Shown here: piece after piece, positions 48,866 through 57,592 of the stretch
Layout of the letters: every line of letters starts with the position of its first letter
Position numbering within the stretch: position 1 is the stretch's first letter
Assembly: GCA_964633435.1 (NCBI GenBank)
Contig: CAZWHA010000002.1
Span: forward strand, 124,001 to 188,000
Source: GCA-016699895 sp964633435
GTDB taxonomy: Bacteria; Patescibacteriota; Saccharimonadia; Saccharimonadales; Saccharimonadaceae
Direction: 5' to 3'
DNA length: 64,000 nucleotides
The notes under the pieces: model-generated
Seen by the model: the letters and a program-made list of their open reading frames with translations, nothing else
Database searches by the model: none
What the model was told of the DNA's origin: nothing
Made by a program: the position numbers and the translations under genes

Positions 48866-51411
48866 TCAAGGACGATGCTTGCCAGTTTCGCCAAGACCGC
48901 TGCGCGGTCACGTTCAACCCAAGCCGCTCGTGAGGCAATGTCTTTCGAACCGATCTCAATCGCTCGCTTCAAAGCAGGTGCGTTCACTTTAGGTCCAAAA
49001 AACGCATCGTATTTATCGAGGTATTCCCTGTTATCGAGAATCTGGCCAGCATAGCGCGGAAATAGATCGTATGATTTGTCACCGCTAAAAGTTTTCTCGA
49101 TCCAGGACCAGTGTTCGACCAGCCAATCCCAAGTCTTTGCCCGAGAGCGTCGGCTGCGCAACATCCAGATATACCAGTAGAACAAGTCTTGCGGTTTAAC
49201 AATATCGACCTTGTCCATCAGTCCCAGCAACTCGCGTATTCGATCGGCGTCACGCGTCGAGGTCAAGGCAGCTGCGATGTCTTGCTTTAGTTCGGCGTTT
49301 TGTGACGTTTTATATTCCACCAACAAATAATCAAATTCCTCTGCCTCGCCGTAGCGCACCGCGGCACTCATAACAATACTCCTGAGATCGCCGTCCAAAG
49401 TCGCCAATTGATGTTTGAACTGACCATAGAGCGCCAAGGCTTGTTCGATCGCTGATGGATCTTCAGCAAACATTGTCTGACTGAGCACGGTTGGCCGCAG
49501 GCGACTATCGTTCACCGACTCGTTCTGCCTAGCTTGCCAACCGAGGCGCACATACTGAGTTCGCGCCAATCGTCCATTCAGCTGGCGTAAACGCCGCTCA
49601 TCTTCGCTGTCTAGCTCAACAAATCGGCCGATCGCTCCGAGAATCATCGCCATAATATCCCACACAACGTCATTATCTTCCTCAGCATAGGCCGTCAGCA
49701 GATCCAACATATCGGCCGTCCTCACGATACCTGGCTGAGTCAGCAGCAGCGCCTCGTTTAGCAATTTAGCTCGATCAACTGGAGCCATCGCAGCTACACT
49801 ATCGCCCAAATAATGATTCAATTGCTCGTCATAGGCCGTGATAAAGTGCGCATTATTACCAACGTTCAGCTGGAAAGTTTCCGGGTCGGCCACTTGAAAC
49901 TGCATTTCGGCCTGATCCATAATGAGTGGCGCACTGGCATCACTCGTAAATAGCGGAATTGGCCAGATAGTCGTGTCGGTGGTGCCGTCGCTAAAAAAGC
50001 GCTGTTGTTTGAGGGTGACCGTATCGCCCGCCAAGCTAGCCTGCACTACCGGATAGCCCGGTCGAGTTAACCAAGGCTCCATCAGGCCAGCGACCTCTTG
50101 GCCCGAAGCTTCCTCGAGACATTGCCACAAGTCCTCCGTCGTCGTATTCGCATAGGCAAAACGCTGAAAATAAACCCTGAGGCCCACTCGAAAATTGTCC
50201 TCGCCAATGAAAGCTCGGAGCATTTTCAGTAGCCGCTCGCCTTTGGCATAGACAATTGCACTATCGAATAATGTTGATATCTCGTCAGGATGTTGAACGT
50301 CGTGCTGGACAGCCTGAACACCCGATAAGCTATCGCGTCGCAGTGCCGCAATGACATCGCTCGTCTCGAACATTTGCCACATCTGCCAATCGGGAAACAG
50401 CGCGTCGGTGGCGATATGTTCCATTAGACTCGCAAAACTCTCGTTTAGCCACAGATCATTCCACCACTGCATCGTTGTCAAGTTGCCAAACCATTGATGC
50501 GACAGCTCATGTGCCACCACCGTCGCAATATATTGCCGCGAAGCCACGCCGGCGTTGCTATCGGCTAGTAATGCTGTTTCACGATAGGTAATCAGACCCC
50601 AGTTTTCCATTGCACCACTGCTAAAGTCCGGAAGAGCCACATGGTCAGATTTTGGCAATGGATATGCCACACCGAAATAATCATCATAAAAATCAATACA
50701 TTTAGCAGCCGTATCGAGAGCAAATTGTAGGCTCTCGGCTGATTGCACTGGTGTTGCATAGACGTTCACTTCAACCCCGGATTTAGTAGTGGTCGTCTGG
50801 CGCTGCAAATCGCCAATCACCCACGCAAGCAAATAAGTTGACATCTTTGGCGTCGTTTCAAAAGTTGTCATCAGTTTATCGGTTTTCTCGCGCTGATGCT
50901 TGACTGGCATATTGCCGAGCACTGTGACACCCGTTTCAGTTGTCAATGTCACGTCAAAAGTAGCTTTGGCGGCTGGTTCATCGACACAGGGAAAAACCTC
51001 ACGTGCATGATGCGATTCAAACTGCGTAGCCAGGAGTTCCCGACTCTCGCCGTCTAGTTCATAACGGCAAGGATATAACCCATGCATTGACTCGTCTAGG
51101 ATTTTGCCGCTAAATTCAAGTTGAAGCGTCACTATATCGGATTTATTACTGATCAATTTAGCCGGTTGCAGCTCGATCTCGTCATTGTCGCGTTTGAGAA
51201 CCTCACACTCGACGCTACCCCCCCCCTGCGAGACGATCAAGCCACTCTGAATCTCCAGGTCATGCGCATGGAGCAGGATCGTATCAGCAACCTGGTGGCC
51301 TTTTATCGCCACTTTGCCATGAAACGAACGCTTCGTCCGATCAATATCGAGTTTTAGGTCATAATGCTCGGGCACAAAAAAATTAACGAGCTGATTTACT
51401 GCTTTTGTCAT
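48862..51411 (-). CDS. pepN: M1 family aminopeptidase
   Basis: An 849-residue zinc metallopeptidase. GAMENWGL (near residue 266) binds the substrate N-terminus, and VVAHELSHQWFGNL (near 298) with LWLNESFAS 18 residues later gives the HExxH-(18)-E zinc site. An ERAP1-like C-terminal domain follows. It releases N-terminal amino acids from peptides, fitting an organism that feeds on host peptides. A G9 tract at codons 63-65 would inactivate the gene if it slipped. TACAAT lies 6 nt before the ATG, without a ribosome site. Confidence 0.93.
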   Translation of the reverse strand: MTKAVNQLVNFFVPEHYDLKLDIDRTKRSFHGKVAIKGHQVADTILLHAHDLEIQSGLIVSQGGGSVECEVLKRDNDEIELQPAKLISNKSDIVTLQLEFSGKILDESMHGLYPCRYELDGESRELLATQFESHHAREVFPCVDEPAAKATFDVTLTTETGVTVLGNMPVKHQREKTDKLMTTFETTPKMSTYLLAWVIGDLQRQTTTTKSGVEVNVYATPVQSAESLQFALDTAAKCIDFYDDYFGVAYPLPKSDHVALPDFSSGAMENWGLITYRETALLADSNAGVASRQYIATVVAHELSHQWFGNLTTMQWWNDLWLNESFASLMEHIATDALFPDWQMWQMFETSDVIAALRRDSLSGVQAVQHDVQHPDEISTLFDSAIVYAKGERLLKMLRAFIGEDNFRVGLRVYFQRFAYANTTTEDLWQCLEEASGQEVAGLMEPWLTRPGYPVVQASLAGDTVTLKQQRFFSDGTTDTTIWPIPLFTSDASAPLIMDQAEMQFQVADPETFQLNVGNNAHFITAYDEQLNHYLGDSVAAMAPVDRAKLLNEALLLTQPGIVRTADMLDLLTAYAEEDNDVVWDIMAMILGAIGRFVELDSEDERRLRQLNGRLARTQYVRLGWQARQNESVNDSRLRPTVLSQTMFAEDPSAIEQALALYGQFKHQLATLDGDLRSIVMSAAVRYGEAEEFDYLLVEYKTSQNAELKQDIAAALTSTRDADRIRELLGLMDKVDIVKPQDLFYWYIWMLRSRRSRAKTWDWLVEHWSWIEKTFSGDKSYDLFPRYAGQILDNREYLDKYDAFFGPKVNAPALKRAIEIGSKDIASRAAWVERDRAAVLAKLASIVLD
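51218..51226. repeat. C9/G9 homopolymer in the aminopeptidase gene
   Basis: Nine C on the plus strand, read as CAG-GGG-GGG-GGT. Adding one G gives TAG directly after the tract; removing one gives a stop about 20 codons later. Confidence 0.6.
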
Positions 51412-51430
51412 GCAACTATTGTACCATCTG

Positions 51431-51459
51431 TTGACAAAACTAACCTATTGATGTATAAT
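51431..51459 (+). promoter_or_regulatory. Perfect consensus promoter of the 105-aa gene
   Basis: TTGACA, a 17-bp spacer, then TATAAT, with the ATG at 51468 only 8 nt beyond. This is the best-matching canonical promoter in the window and shows that the housekeeping sigma factor uses standard hexamers. Confidence 0.88.
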
Positions 51460-51467
51460 GAGAAGAT

Positions 51468-51785
51468 ATGGCACTCATCGAAATCCTCACAGAGAACCAA
51501 AACCAGGCAATTAACGCCAATGTAGCAGCGGCGACTCAGCGCATTGCCGCAACAGCGCTCGGTGGCACGGTCGAGGTATACACCTTTATTTCTGCGACGC
51601 CAGGCAATACACCAATTGACTATTTGCTACGAGTAACAGCCGTGAAGCGAGACGATCATGCGGCAAAATCGCAGTCCATGATCGATGAACTGAGCGCCAA
51701 GTTTCCGGGTAGAACTTTCTCTATTCTGCCTCGGTTTATCACCGAGGACGAAGAGGTAGCCATGGCCGCCACACCGCGCCCATAA
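51468..51785 (+). CDS. Small hypothetical protein (105 aa), strongly promoted
   Basis: A 105-residue soluble protein starting MALIEILTENQNQAINANVA. The predicted pattern is helix, strand (GTVEVYTFISATPG), strand (PIDYLLRVTAVKRD), helix (SQSMIDELSAKFPG), strand (TFSILPRFITEDE), a small alpha/beta fold. No family is recognised. A consensus promoter directly upstream suggests high expression. It lies between pepN (divergent) and nusA. Confidence 0.65.
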   Translation: MALIEILTENQNQAINANVAAATQRIAATALGGTVEVYTFISATPGNTPIDYLLRVTAVKRDDHAAKSQSMIDELSAKFPGRTFSILPRFITEDEEVAMAATPRP

Positions 51786-51800
51786 TCTGGCACTCAGCCC

Positions 51801-51829
51801 TTGCATTCCTAGCACTCTTTCTGTATAAT
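51801..51829 (+). promoter_or_regulatory. Promoter of nusA
   Basis: TTGCAT, a 17-bp spacer, then TATAAT. It is followed by a roughly 50-nt leader, unlike most first genes here. Confidence 0.78.
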
Positions 51830-51842
51830 TGAACTGTTGCCG

Positions 51843-51863
51843 GCCGATTCAGGTCGGTGTTTT
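51843..51863 (+). promoter_or_regulatory. Attenuator-like hairpin in the nusA leader
   Basis: A weak GCCGA/TCGGT stem with a 6-nt loop, followed by GTTTTT. It sits between the promoter and the ribosome site and could let NusA control its own synthesis by termination; the stem is only 5 bp. Confidence 0.3.
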
Positions 51864-51882
51864 TAATCAGAAAGGACTTTAT

Positions 51883-52920
51883 ATGGAAGGATTAAATATC
51901 AAACAGCTCGCAGCAGCTGTTCACTCAATCAGCGAGGAAAAGAACTTGCCAGAGGAAACCGTGCTATCAGTTGTCGAACAAGCTATCGCCGCCGCCTGGC
52001 GCCGCGATAATGGTGACCGTGATCTCAATGTTACTGCCACTCTAAATCAAACCAACGGCACTGCAAAAATCGTGGTACATTACGATGTGGTCGAAGAGCC
52101 CGAAAACGCCTCTCAATTATCGCTCGAAGATGCCAAAAAGATTGACAAGAACGCTCTGCTCGAAGGCATTATTGAACAGGAATTCGAAGCTACCAGCTTT
52201 GGCCGCGTTGCTGCGCAAACAGCCAAGCAAGTGCTGCTACAGAAACTACGCGAGGCCGAGCGTGAAGTCGTCGCCAAAGATTTCGACGACAAAGTCGGCC
52301 AGGTTGTGACCGGTACTGTGGCTCGCGTCGAGCCCCGAATCGTTCGGATCGAAATTGGCCACGGGTCGGGTATCATGCCTGCTAGCGAACAAGTTCCCGG
52401 TGAACGCCTCGCGACTGGTTCTCGCATCAAAGTTCTATTAAAGGAAATCGAACGCGATCAGCGCGGCCCACAAATCATCCTCAGTCGAGCTGATGCCGAG
52501 TTCGTGAGAGTTTTATTCCAACAAGAAGTTCCAGAAATCGAAACGGGTGCTGTTGAAATCAAAGCGATCGCCCGCGAAGCTGGTCGTCGCACCAAAATCG
52601 CCGTGGCGTCATCAGTGCCGGGTGTTGATCCAGTTGGCACCTTTGTGGGCGGTAAAGGCGTGCGCGTCCAGGCCGTCATGAACGAGATCGGCGACGAGGA
52701 AAAAATCGATATCATTACTTTTGACAATGACACCAAGAACTTCATCGCGAACGCTCTCAGCCCAGCCGAAATTTCACGTATTGAAACCAACGATGACGAG
52801 AAAAAGGCTACGGTGTACGTACCAGAGAACCAGCAGTCAATTGCGATCGGCAAACAGGGGCAAAATGTGCGCCTCGCTAGCCAAATCACGGGTTACGAAA
52901 TCGATATTGCAACTGAATAA
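51883..52920 (+). CDS. nusA: Transcription termination/antitermination factor NusA
   Basis: A 345-residue protein. The N-terminal polymerase-binding domain (LPEETVLSVVEQAIAAAWRRD) is followed by an S1 domain (GQVVTGTVARVEPRIVRIEIG), KH1 (AGRRTKIAVASS...GTFVGGKGVRVQAVM) and KH2 (SIAIGKQGQNVRLASQITGYEI). The length is that of the short NusA without C-terminal acidic repeats. AAAGGA precedes the ATG at 51883, which is preferred to an upstream in-frame ATG at 51829 lying in the promoter. clpC follows under separate control. Confidence 0.97.
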   Translation: MEGLNIKQLAAAVHSISEEKNLPEETVLSVVEQAIAAAWRRDNGDRDLNVTATLNQTNGTAKIVVHYDVVEEPENASQLSLEDAKKIDKNALLEGIIEQEFEATSFGRVAAQTAKQVLLQKLREAEREVVAKDFDDKVGQVVTGTVARVEPRIVRIEIGHGSGIMPASEQVPGERLATGSRIKVLLKEIERDQRGPQIILSRADAEFVRVLFQQEVPEIETGAVEIKAIAREAGRRTKIAVASSVPGVDPVGTFVGGKGVRVQAVMNEIGDEEKIDIITFDNDTKNFIANALSPAEISRIETNDDEKKATVYVPENQQSIAIGKQGQNVRLASQITGYEIDIATE

Positions 52921-52953
52921 TCTCTGATTTTGTAAAAAATCGAAAAAACTAGT

Positions 52954-52980
52954 TTGGCACTCTTGCAATGAGAGTGCCAA
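52954..52980 (+). promoter_or_regulatory. CIRCE operator (HrcA binding site)
   Basis: A perfect inverted repeat TTGGCACTC, 9 nt, GAGTGCCAA. The canonical CIRCE is TTAGCACTC-N9-GAGTGCTAA, so one position per arm differs symmetrically. It overlaps the -35 region of the clpC promoter, the usual place for heat-shock repression by HrcA. Confidence 0.92.
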
Positions 52981-52991
52981 TTCGTTATAAT
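52963..52991 (+). promoter_or_regulatory. clpC promoter
   Basis: TTGCAA within the CIRCE spacer, a 17-bp spacer, then TATAAT, 6 nt before the ATG at 52998. Binding of HrcA would block polymerase directly. Confidence 0.75.
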
Positions 52992-52997
52992 AGGGGC

Positions 52998-55481
52998 ATG
53001 GAATTTAGCAAACGTTTGACCGATAACGCTCGTGACGTACTGGCTCACTCCGAAGTCATTGCCCGCTCGTCTGGTTCGGCGTATATCGGCACCGAACATT
53101 TGCTGCTCGGTATCCTCAGCCAGGAAAATTCGACGGCCGCACGACTGCTCCGTATGGCTGGAGTGACGTTTGACCAAGTCCGTAAAGCTCTACAGCTAAC
53201 GCCGCCGATTGATCCAGACAAGCTATTATTAAATCCGACCAGAGGCTTTTCCGAAACCGCCAAACTGACCATGCGGATGTCAGTCGAATTGGCTGGTGAG
53301 TTTCATCAGGATTACTGTGGTACTGAACATATTTTATTTAGCTTGCTGAGCCAGCAAAATGCCCGTGCCGCAACGGTGTTATCCGAGCTCGGCATCGACA
53401 ATAATTTGATCATGGCGGAGTTAGAGGAAGCTCTTGATCAACAGAAAAATGCTTTTCCCAGCGAAGACACCTCGGCTACTCGCCAGGGTCGTCAAAGTCG
53501 CGGGTCGTTCCTGTCTAAGTTTGCCCGAAATTTGAATAATCTCGCATCGAGCGGTGAATTAGACCCTGTCATTGGCCGTGACAAGGAAATTGATCGTATG
53601 ATCACCATCCTCACCCGCCGCACCAAAAATAACCCGGTGTTGATCGGCGAGGCCGGCGTCGGCAAGACCGCCATCGTCGAGGGTCTGGCCCAGCGAATCA
53701 ATGATGGTACAGTACCAGCACCCCTGACAGACAAGAAGATTTGGCAACTTGACCTCGCCGCTATGGTAGCTGGCACTAAGTATCGTGGTGAGTTCGAGGA
53801 ACGTCTGAAACGACTGCTCGGCGAAGTCCGCGCAGATCGTAATATAGTAATCTTTATTGATGAACTGCATCTTCTGGCTGGTGCCGGTTCGGCTGAAGGC
53901 TCGATGGATGCCGCCAACATTGTAAAGCCTGCCCTAGCCCGCGGCGAATTTCGCCTGATTGGCGCAACGACGCTTGATGAATATCGCAAACACATCGAGA
54001 AAGATGCGGCCCTGACCCGTCGACTGCAATCGGTGACAGTCAACGCACCCACCACCAAAGACACTATCCGCATCCTAACCGGTATCGCCCCGAAATACGA
54101 GGATCATCACAAGGTTAAGCTGTCTGCTGCTGTCATCGAAGAAGCCGTCCGCCTGTCCGATCGCTACCTGCCAGAGCGCCAACAGCCCGACAAGGCTATC
54201 GATGTGATTGATGAAGCTGCCGCGCGTATCAACGTAGCTCGTGGCACCAGCAACAAGCCAGTCGAACTAAAAACGTATCAGAAAGAGCTCGATCGCCTCA
54301 GCGAACAGATGGAAGAAGCTGTCGCGACCGAAGACTACGAGCGAGCCGCGCTCTATAAAATGCGAATTGCTCGTTTAGGTGAAAAAATCGCCGAGGTTGA
54401 AAAAACTAGCGCCAACGACAACAAAATCACCGTAAAAATCAACGATGTGGCCGCCGCAGTTAGTGCGATGACCCATATTCCGCTCGAACAGTTAGAGCGT
54501 TCCGAAACCAGAAAGCTCGCGAGCCTGGAAAAACATTTGGCAAAACACCTCGTTGGCCAACGCGATGCAATCGCCGCCGTCTCGAGGGCAATTCGTCGCT
54601 CTCGGGTCGGTATCGCTGCTAGTCATCGACCAATTGGCTCGTTTGTTTTTCTCGGTCCGACCGGCGTCGGCAAGACCGAGCTCGCCCGCATTTTGGCACG
54701 AGAGGTATTCGGCTCGGCGAAAAACCTCATTAAAGTTGACATGAGTGAATTTAGCGAACGCCATACCGCCAGTAGGTTAGTGGGCGCCCCGGCTGGGTAT
54801 GTCGGCTACGACGACGGGGGTCATCTGACCGAAAAAATTCGTCGTCAGCCCTATTCTGTGGTGTTGTTTGATGAGATCGAAAAGGCCCATCCTCAGATCT
54901 TTAATTTACTGCTACAAATTCTAGAAGATGGTAAATTAACCGATGGCCATGGTCGCAGTATCGACTTTTCTAACACCGTCATTATCCTAACCAGCAACGT
55001 CGGCGCCGAGGAAATGACGCGTGAAAATACACTGGGTTTTCGCGCCAAAACTGCTGACGAGAAAAAAGATTTAGCCGAGCTACATCGTACTAATCGATCA
55101 GCTAGTGAACGCAAATTACGCGAACTGATGCGGCCAGAACTACTGAATCGGTTTGACGGTATTATTACCTTTGACAGCCTATCACGCCAGGACGTCACGG
55201 CGATCCTGGACCTGATGATCGAGGACTTTAACCATCGACTAGCCAGCAAGGGGGTCGCCGTGGTGCTGGCCCCGAGCGCCAAACGACAACTGATCACGAC
55301 TGGCTACAATCCGAAATTTGGCGCCCGACCGCTACGACGAGCTGTCGCCGAGCAATTAGAGGATCTGATTGCCGAGAAGCTCCTCGCCAGAGAAATTAGT
55401 CGGGGTGATATACTACGGATCACTGCTGAAAAGGGTCGGCTGACGACTAGCAAGACCCGTGAAGAGCTAGTTAAAAAATAG
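52998..55481 (+). CDS. clpC: ATP-dependent Clp protease ATPase ClpC
   Basis: An 827-residue AAA+ unfoldase that feeds substrates to ClpP. Two Clp-N repeats (residues 1-140) are followed by the first AAA module with Walker A GEAGVGKTAIVEG near 216. A UVR-type middle segment (EDYERAALYKMRIARLGEKI, about 445) and the second AAA module with GPTGVGKTELAR near 553 complete it. The short middle segment identifies ClpC rather than ClpB. The start is the ATG at 52998, preferred over 52968 which lies inside the operator. It is regulated by the CIRCE site. A hairpin over the stop codon may terminate the transcript. Confidence 0.95.
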   Translation: MEFSKRLTDNARDVLAHSEVIARSSGSAYIGTEHLLLGILSQENSTAARLLRMAGVTFDQVRKALQLTPPIDPDKLLLNPTRGFSETAKLTMRMSVELAGEFHQDYCGTEHILFSLLSQQNARAATVLSELGIDNNLIMAELEEALDQQKNAFPSEDTSATRQGRQSRGSFLSKFARNLNNLASSGELDPVIGRDKEIDRMITILTRRTKNNPVLIGEAGVGKTAIVEGLAQRINDGTVPAPLTDKKIWQLDLAAMVAGTKYRGEFEERLKRLLGEVRADRNIVIFIDELHLLAGAGSAEGSMDAANIVKPALARGEFRLIGATTLDEYRKHIEKDAALTRRLQSVTVNAPTTKDTIRILTGIAPKYEDHHKVKLSAAVIEEAVRLSDRYLPERQQPDKAIDVIDEAAARINVARGTSNKPVELKTYQKELDRLSEQMEEAVATEDYERAALYKMRIARLGEKIAEVEKTSANDNKITVKINDVAAAVSAMTHIPLEQLERSETRKLASLEKHLAKHLVGQRDAIAAVSRAIRRSRVGIAASHRPIGSFVFLGPTGVGKTELARILAREVFGSAKNLIKVDMSEFSERHTASRLVGAPAGYVGYDDGGHLTEKIRRQPYSVVLFDEIEKAHPQIFNLLLQILEDGKLTDGHGRSIDFSNTVIILTSNVGAEEMTRENTLGFRAKTADEKKDLAELHRTNRSASERKLRELMRPELLNRFDGIITFDSLSRQDVTAILDLMIEDFNHRLASKGVAVVLAPSAKRQLITTGYNPKFGARPLRRAVAEQLEDLIAEKLLAREISRGDILRITAEKGRLTTSKTREELVKK

Positions 55482-55504
55482 CGCCGCACTATATTGGGCG
55501 CTAT
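55478..55504 (+). terminator. Hairpin at the clpC 3' end
   Basis: The 8-bp stem ATAGCGCC/GGCGCTAT has an 11-nt loop and overlaps the clpC stop codon. The downstream T run is interrupted, so termination may be partial. Confidence 0.5.
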
Positions 55505-55522
55505 CTCTATTCTGAACAATAA

Positions 55523-56041
55523 TTAGGCTTGATCAGCGTGACGAGCCTCGACCTCGGCAGCTTTGGCTTCTAGTTCAGCTTCGGCGGCGGCTTTTTCAGC
55601 AGCTTTAGCCTCAGCGGCAGCTTTGGCTTCTTCTTTCAGGCGCTCAGCTTCAGCCTCGGCCTCTGGGTCGCGAACGTCATTAATGCTTTTGTCAAAATCC
55701 TTGCCAACCAGGCGAGCACTCTTGCCGGCGCGATTACGCAGGTAGGTCAGGTAGTTGCGACGGACTTTACCGCGCTTGATGACTTCGACTTTTTCAACAA
55801 GTGGCGAATGTAACAGATACGATTTCTCCACACCGACACCACTGGTAATTTTGCGAACGGTAATGCGACTATTCAGCGAATCTTTGCGATCAGTGCGAAT
55901 CACTACGCCTTCGAACATCTGGATGCGAGTTTTGTTGCCTTCCTTAATTTTCTGATAAACGCGGACGGTGTCACCGCTGCGGACATCGACAACTTGCGGC
56001 TTCTTTTGCGCGTCAGAAATCTCTTTAACTAAATTGCTCAT
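55523..56041 (-). CDS. rplS: 50S ribosomal protein L19 with a long Ala/Glu-rich tail
   Basis: A 172-residue protein. Residues 1-115 are L19 (FRSGDTVRV-type start VDVRSGDTVRVYQKIKEGNK, FEGVVIRTDRK, GVGVEKSYLLHSPLVEKVEV, RRNYLTYLRNRAGKSARL). A roughly 50-residue Ala/Glu/Lys helix follows (EAEAERLKEEAKAAAEAK), about half the usual protein length again. AGGAG lies 4 nt before the ATG. L19 sits at the subunit interface. Confidence 0.96.
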   Translation of the reverse strand: MSNLVKEISDAQKKPQVVDVRSGDTVRVYQKIKEGNKTRIQMFEGVVIRTDRKDSLNSRITVRKITSGVGVEKSYLLHSPLVEKVEVIKRGKVRRNYLTYLRNRAGKSARLVGKDFDKSINDVRDPEAEAEAERLKEEAKAAAEAKAAEKAAAEAELEAKAAEVEARHADQA

Positions 56042-56118
56042 TTCACTCCTAAAAACAGTTAGAATTTTACTTGGCTATATTGTAGCATACTTGTTGCGAT
56101 AATGGAAGGGGTTGTGCG

Positions 56119-56769
56119 CTATCCTCGCCTGAGATTGATTTGACCCTGGTATTTTTTCCAGCGCTTTGCAGAGAGTCGACGCGGCGCACTCAGTGGACGA
56201 ATATTATCGTCATCCTCATCACCCATCAAGGTACCTTCTGGAGCATCGCAGGTCATGGTTGCTACGGCACCGCCAACTGGACTTTCGACAAAGCCAAAGA
56301 CCAGGGCGCCCGCACATTGGCCAGTGGCGGTCGCAATCGATTCTCGCACCTGTTTGGCCATTGTGTCATTGTTGTCAATCGTATTTTGTATCTGTGCAAA
56401 AAACAAACTTTTAATAGTTTCGGCGCTAGCGCCCGGGGGTACTGAAAATTCTACACCATGGATAGAGCAGGTTTCCTCTCCAGGACTGTTAGCTACGGTC
56501 TCGGAAATTGCTTCTGCGGTATTCTGCAGGCTATCGCTAAGCACTGTACCAGGTTGCTGCATTCTAAAGACAGTCCTTATGCCTTCCTCATTAGCAGTGG
56601 ATATCTGACTCAACACTCCTAACTGTTCCCTGACAAAAGGGCAATCTTTACAGCGATCCGGCACATCGCTATCGGAGCTATCGCCAAATGAAAAATCACT
56701 AACTATTGCCGCAAATGGATCCTGACCCGAGACCCCCCCCCGCGTATCTGTTCTGTTCACTTCACTCAT
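56119..56769 (-). CDS. Cysteine-containing hypothetical protein with an early G9 tract
   Basis: A 216-residue protein, start MSEVNRTDTRGGVSGQDPF at 56769. It contains CKDCPFV near residue 40, a helical stretch (TANEEGIRTVFRMQQPG), CSIHGVEFSVPPGASAETIK, and small hydrophobic GQCAGALVFGFVESPVGGAVAT. The tail is basic (RRLSAKRWKKYQ). Nine G at codons 10-13 are read cgG-GGG-GGG-GTc; one base lost or gained gives TAG within about 16 codons, so the gene can be switched off. The family is unknown; CxxC and later cysteines suggest metal or disulfide chemistry. Confidence 0.62.
   Translation of the reverse strand: MSEVNRTDTRGGVSGQDPFAAIVSDFSFGDSSDSDVPDRCKDCPFVREQLGVLSQISTANEEGIRTVFRMQQPGTVLSDSLQNTAEAISETVANSPGEETCSIHGVEFSVPPGASAETIKSLFFAQIQNTIDNNDTMAKQVRESIATATGQCAGALVFGFVESPVGGAVATMTCDAPEGTLMGDEDDDNIRPLSAPRRLSAKRWKKYQGQINLRRG
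56733..56741. repeat. C9/G9 homopolymer near the start of the 216-aa gene
   Basis: Nine G on the coding strand at codons 10-13, right after the start, the position typical of known contingency loci. Both G8 and G10 lead to early stops, by direct reading. Confidence 0.7.
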
Positions 56770-56836
56770 AATATTATGAATGGTACCATATATTTTATCT
56801 AAAATCAATTATATTTTATGATAATTATGCTTACTA

Positions 56837-57592
56837 CTATAATCCGAGATACATATATGGGTCATTGGGCTGATTAACCGGAGTAACCGTATCGGCCTTG
56901 ATTACGAGTTGTTCAGTGCCAGATGCCGCTACGGTTTCTAGAGCGCCATGTACCGTGTACCATTGACCCTCCTGGTAACTACCGCCTGACGATGACGCAA
57001 CTGGTAGCGCAAAGGGCTGCGCATCGATCGCACAGCACGACATGGCTAGTCGCCCCAGATGAAACATGGTGTCTGGCAGCGGATCACTAGGCGACCAGCC
57101 AATCACGAAACCAGTAAATTCTATCGACTGACCTGTGAAGCAATCGATGGGATAGTTGTCCATCTGATACCACCAGTCGTTAAATGGCCGGGCGAGCTCG
57201 TCCCTGGTCGGACACGAGACGTTCGATGAATACATCGGAGCTCGTACGCCACGCCGCCCGACCGTTTCTTGGGACAGTGTTTGCGGTGGCAAGAGCCAGG
57301 CTAGAATCAATACTGTTATCACGAGGCTATTCACGACGACGCCCTTGCCTTTGGTCGGGCCATGGTAATGACTCGCAGACTGGCGCCCCCGATATATCGC
57401 CATGGTCGCGATGACAGCCCTAATACTCAGCAGTGTCAGTCCCAGCAAGCCCATAACTAGCGAAAACCATGTGTAACGCGGATGAATATAGAGCGTAATA
57501 TCGCCGCTCACAAATAACTGGATGCCGTGTAGTAGAAACCCAACGAGGATCAGCCACGATACAACAGGATGTCGCAGGACCTTACCAAACAT
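56837..57592 (-). CDS. TIGR03943/YcgQ-like membrane protein, permease partner
   Basis: A 251-residue protein with N-terminal membrane helices (about 10-28, 42-65, 88-103), then an extracellular domain of the DUF1980 kind with IEFTGFVIGW, FHLGRLAMSCCAIDAQPFALPV (a conserved CC motif) and a C-terminal DTVTPVNQPNDPYMYL. It overlaps the upstream permease gene by 11 nt, the standard YcgR-YcgQ pairing. The pair is thought to be a two-component transporter or permease; the substrate is not established. Confidence 0.85.
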   Translation of the reverse strand: MFGKVLRHPVVSWLILVGFLLHGIQLFVSGDITLYIHPRYTWFSLVMGLLGLTLLSIRAVIATMAIYRGRQSASHYHGPTKGKGVVVNSLVITVLILAWLLPPQTLSQETVGRRGVRAPMYSSNVSCPTRDELARPFNDWWYQMDNYPIDCFTGQSIEFTGFVIGWSPSDPLPDTMFHLGRLAMSCCAIDAQPFALPVASSSGGSYQEGQWYTVHGALETVAASGTEQLVIKADTVTPVNQPNDPYMYLGL

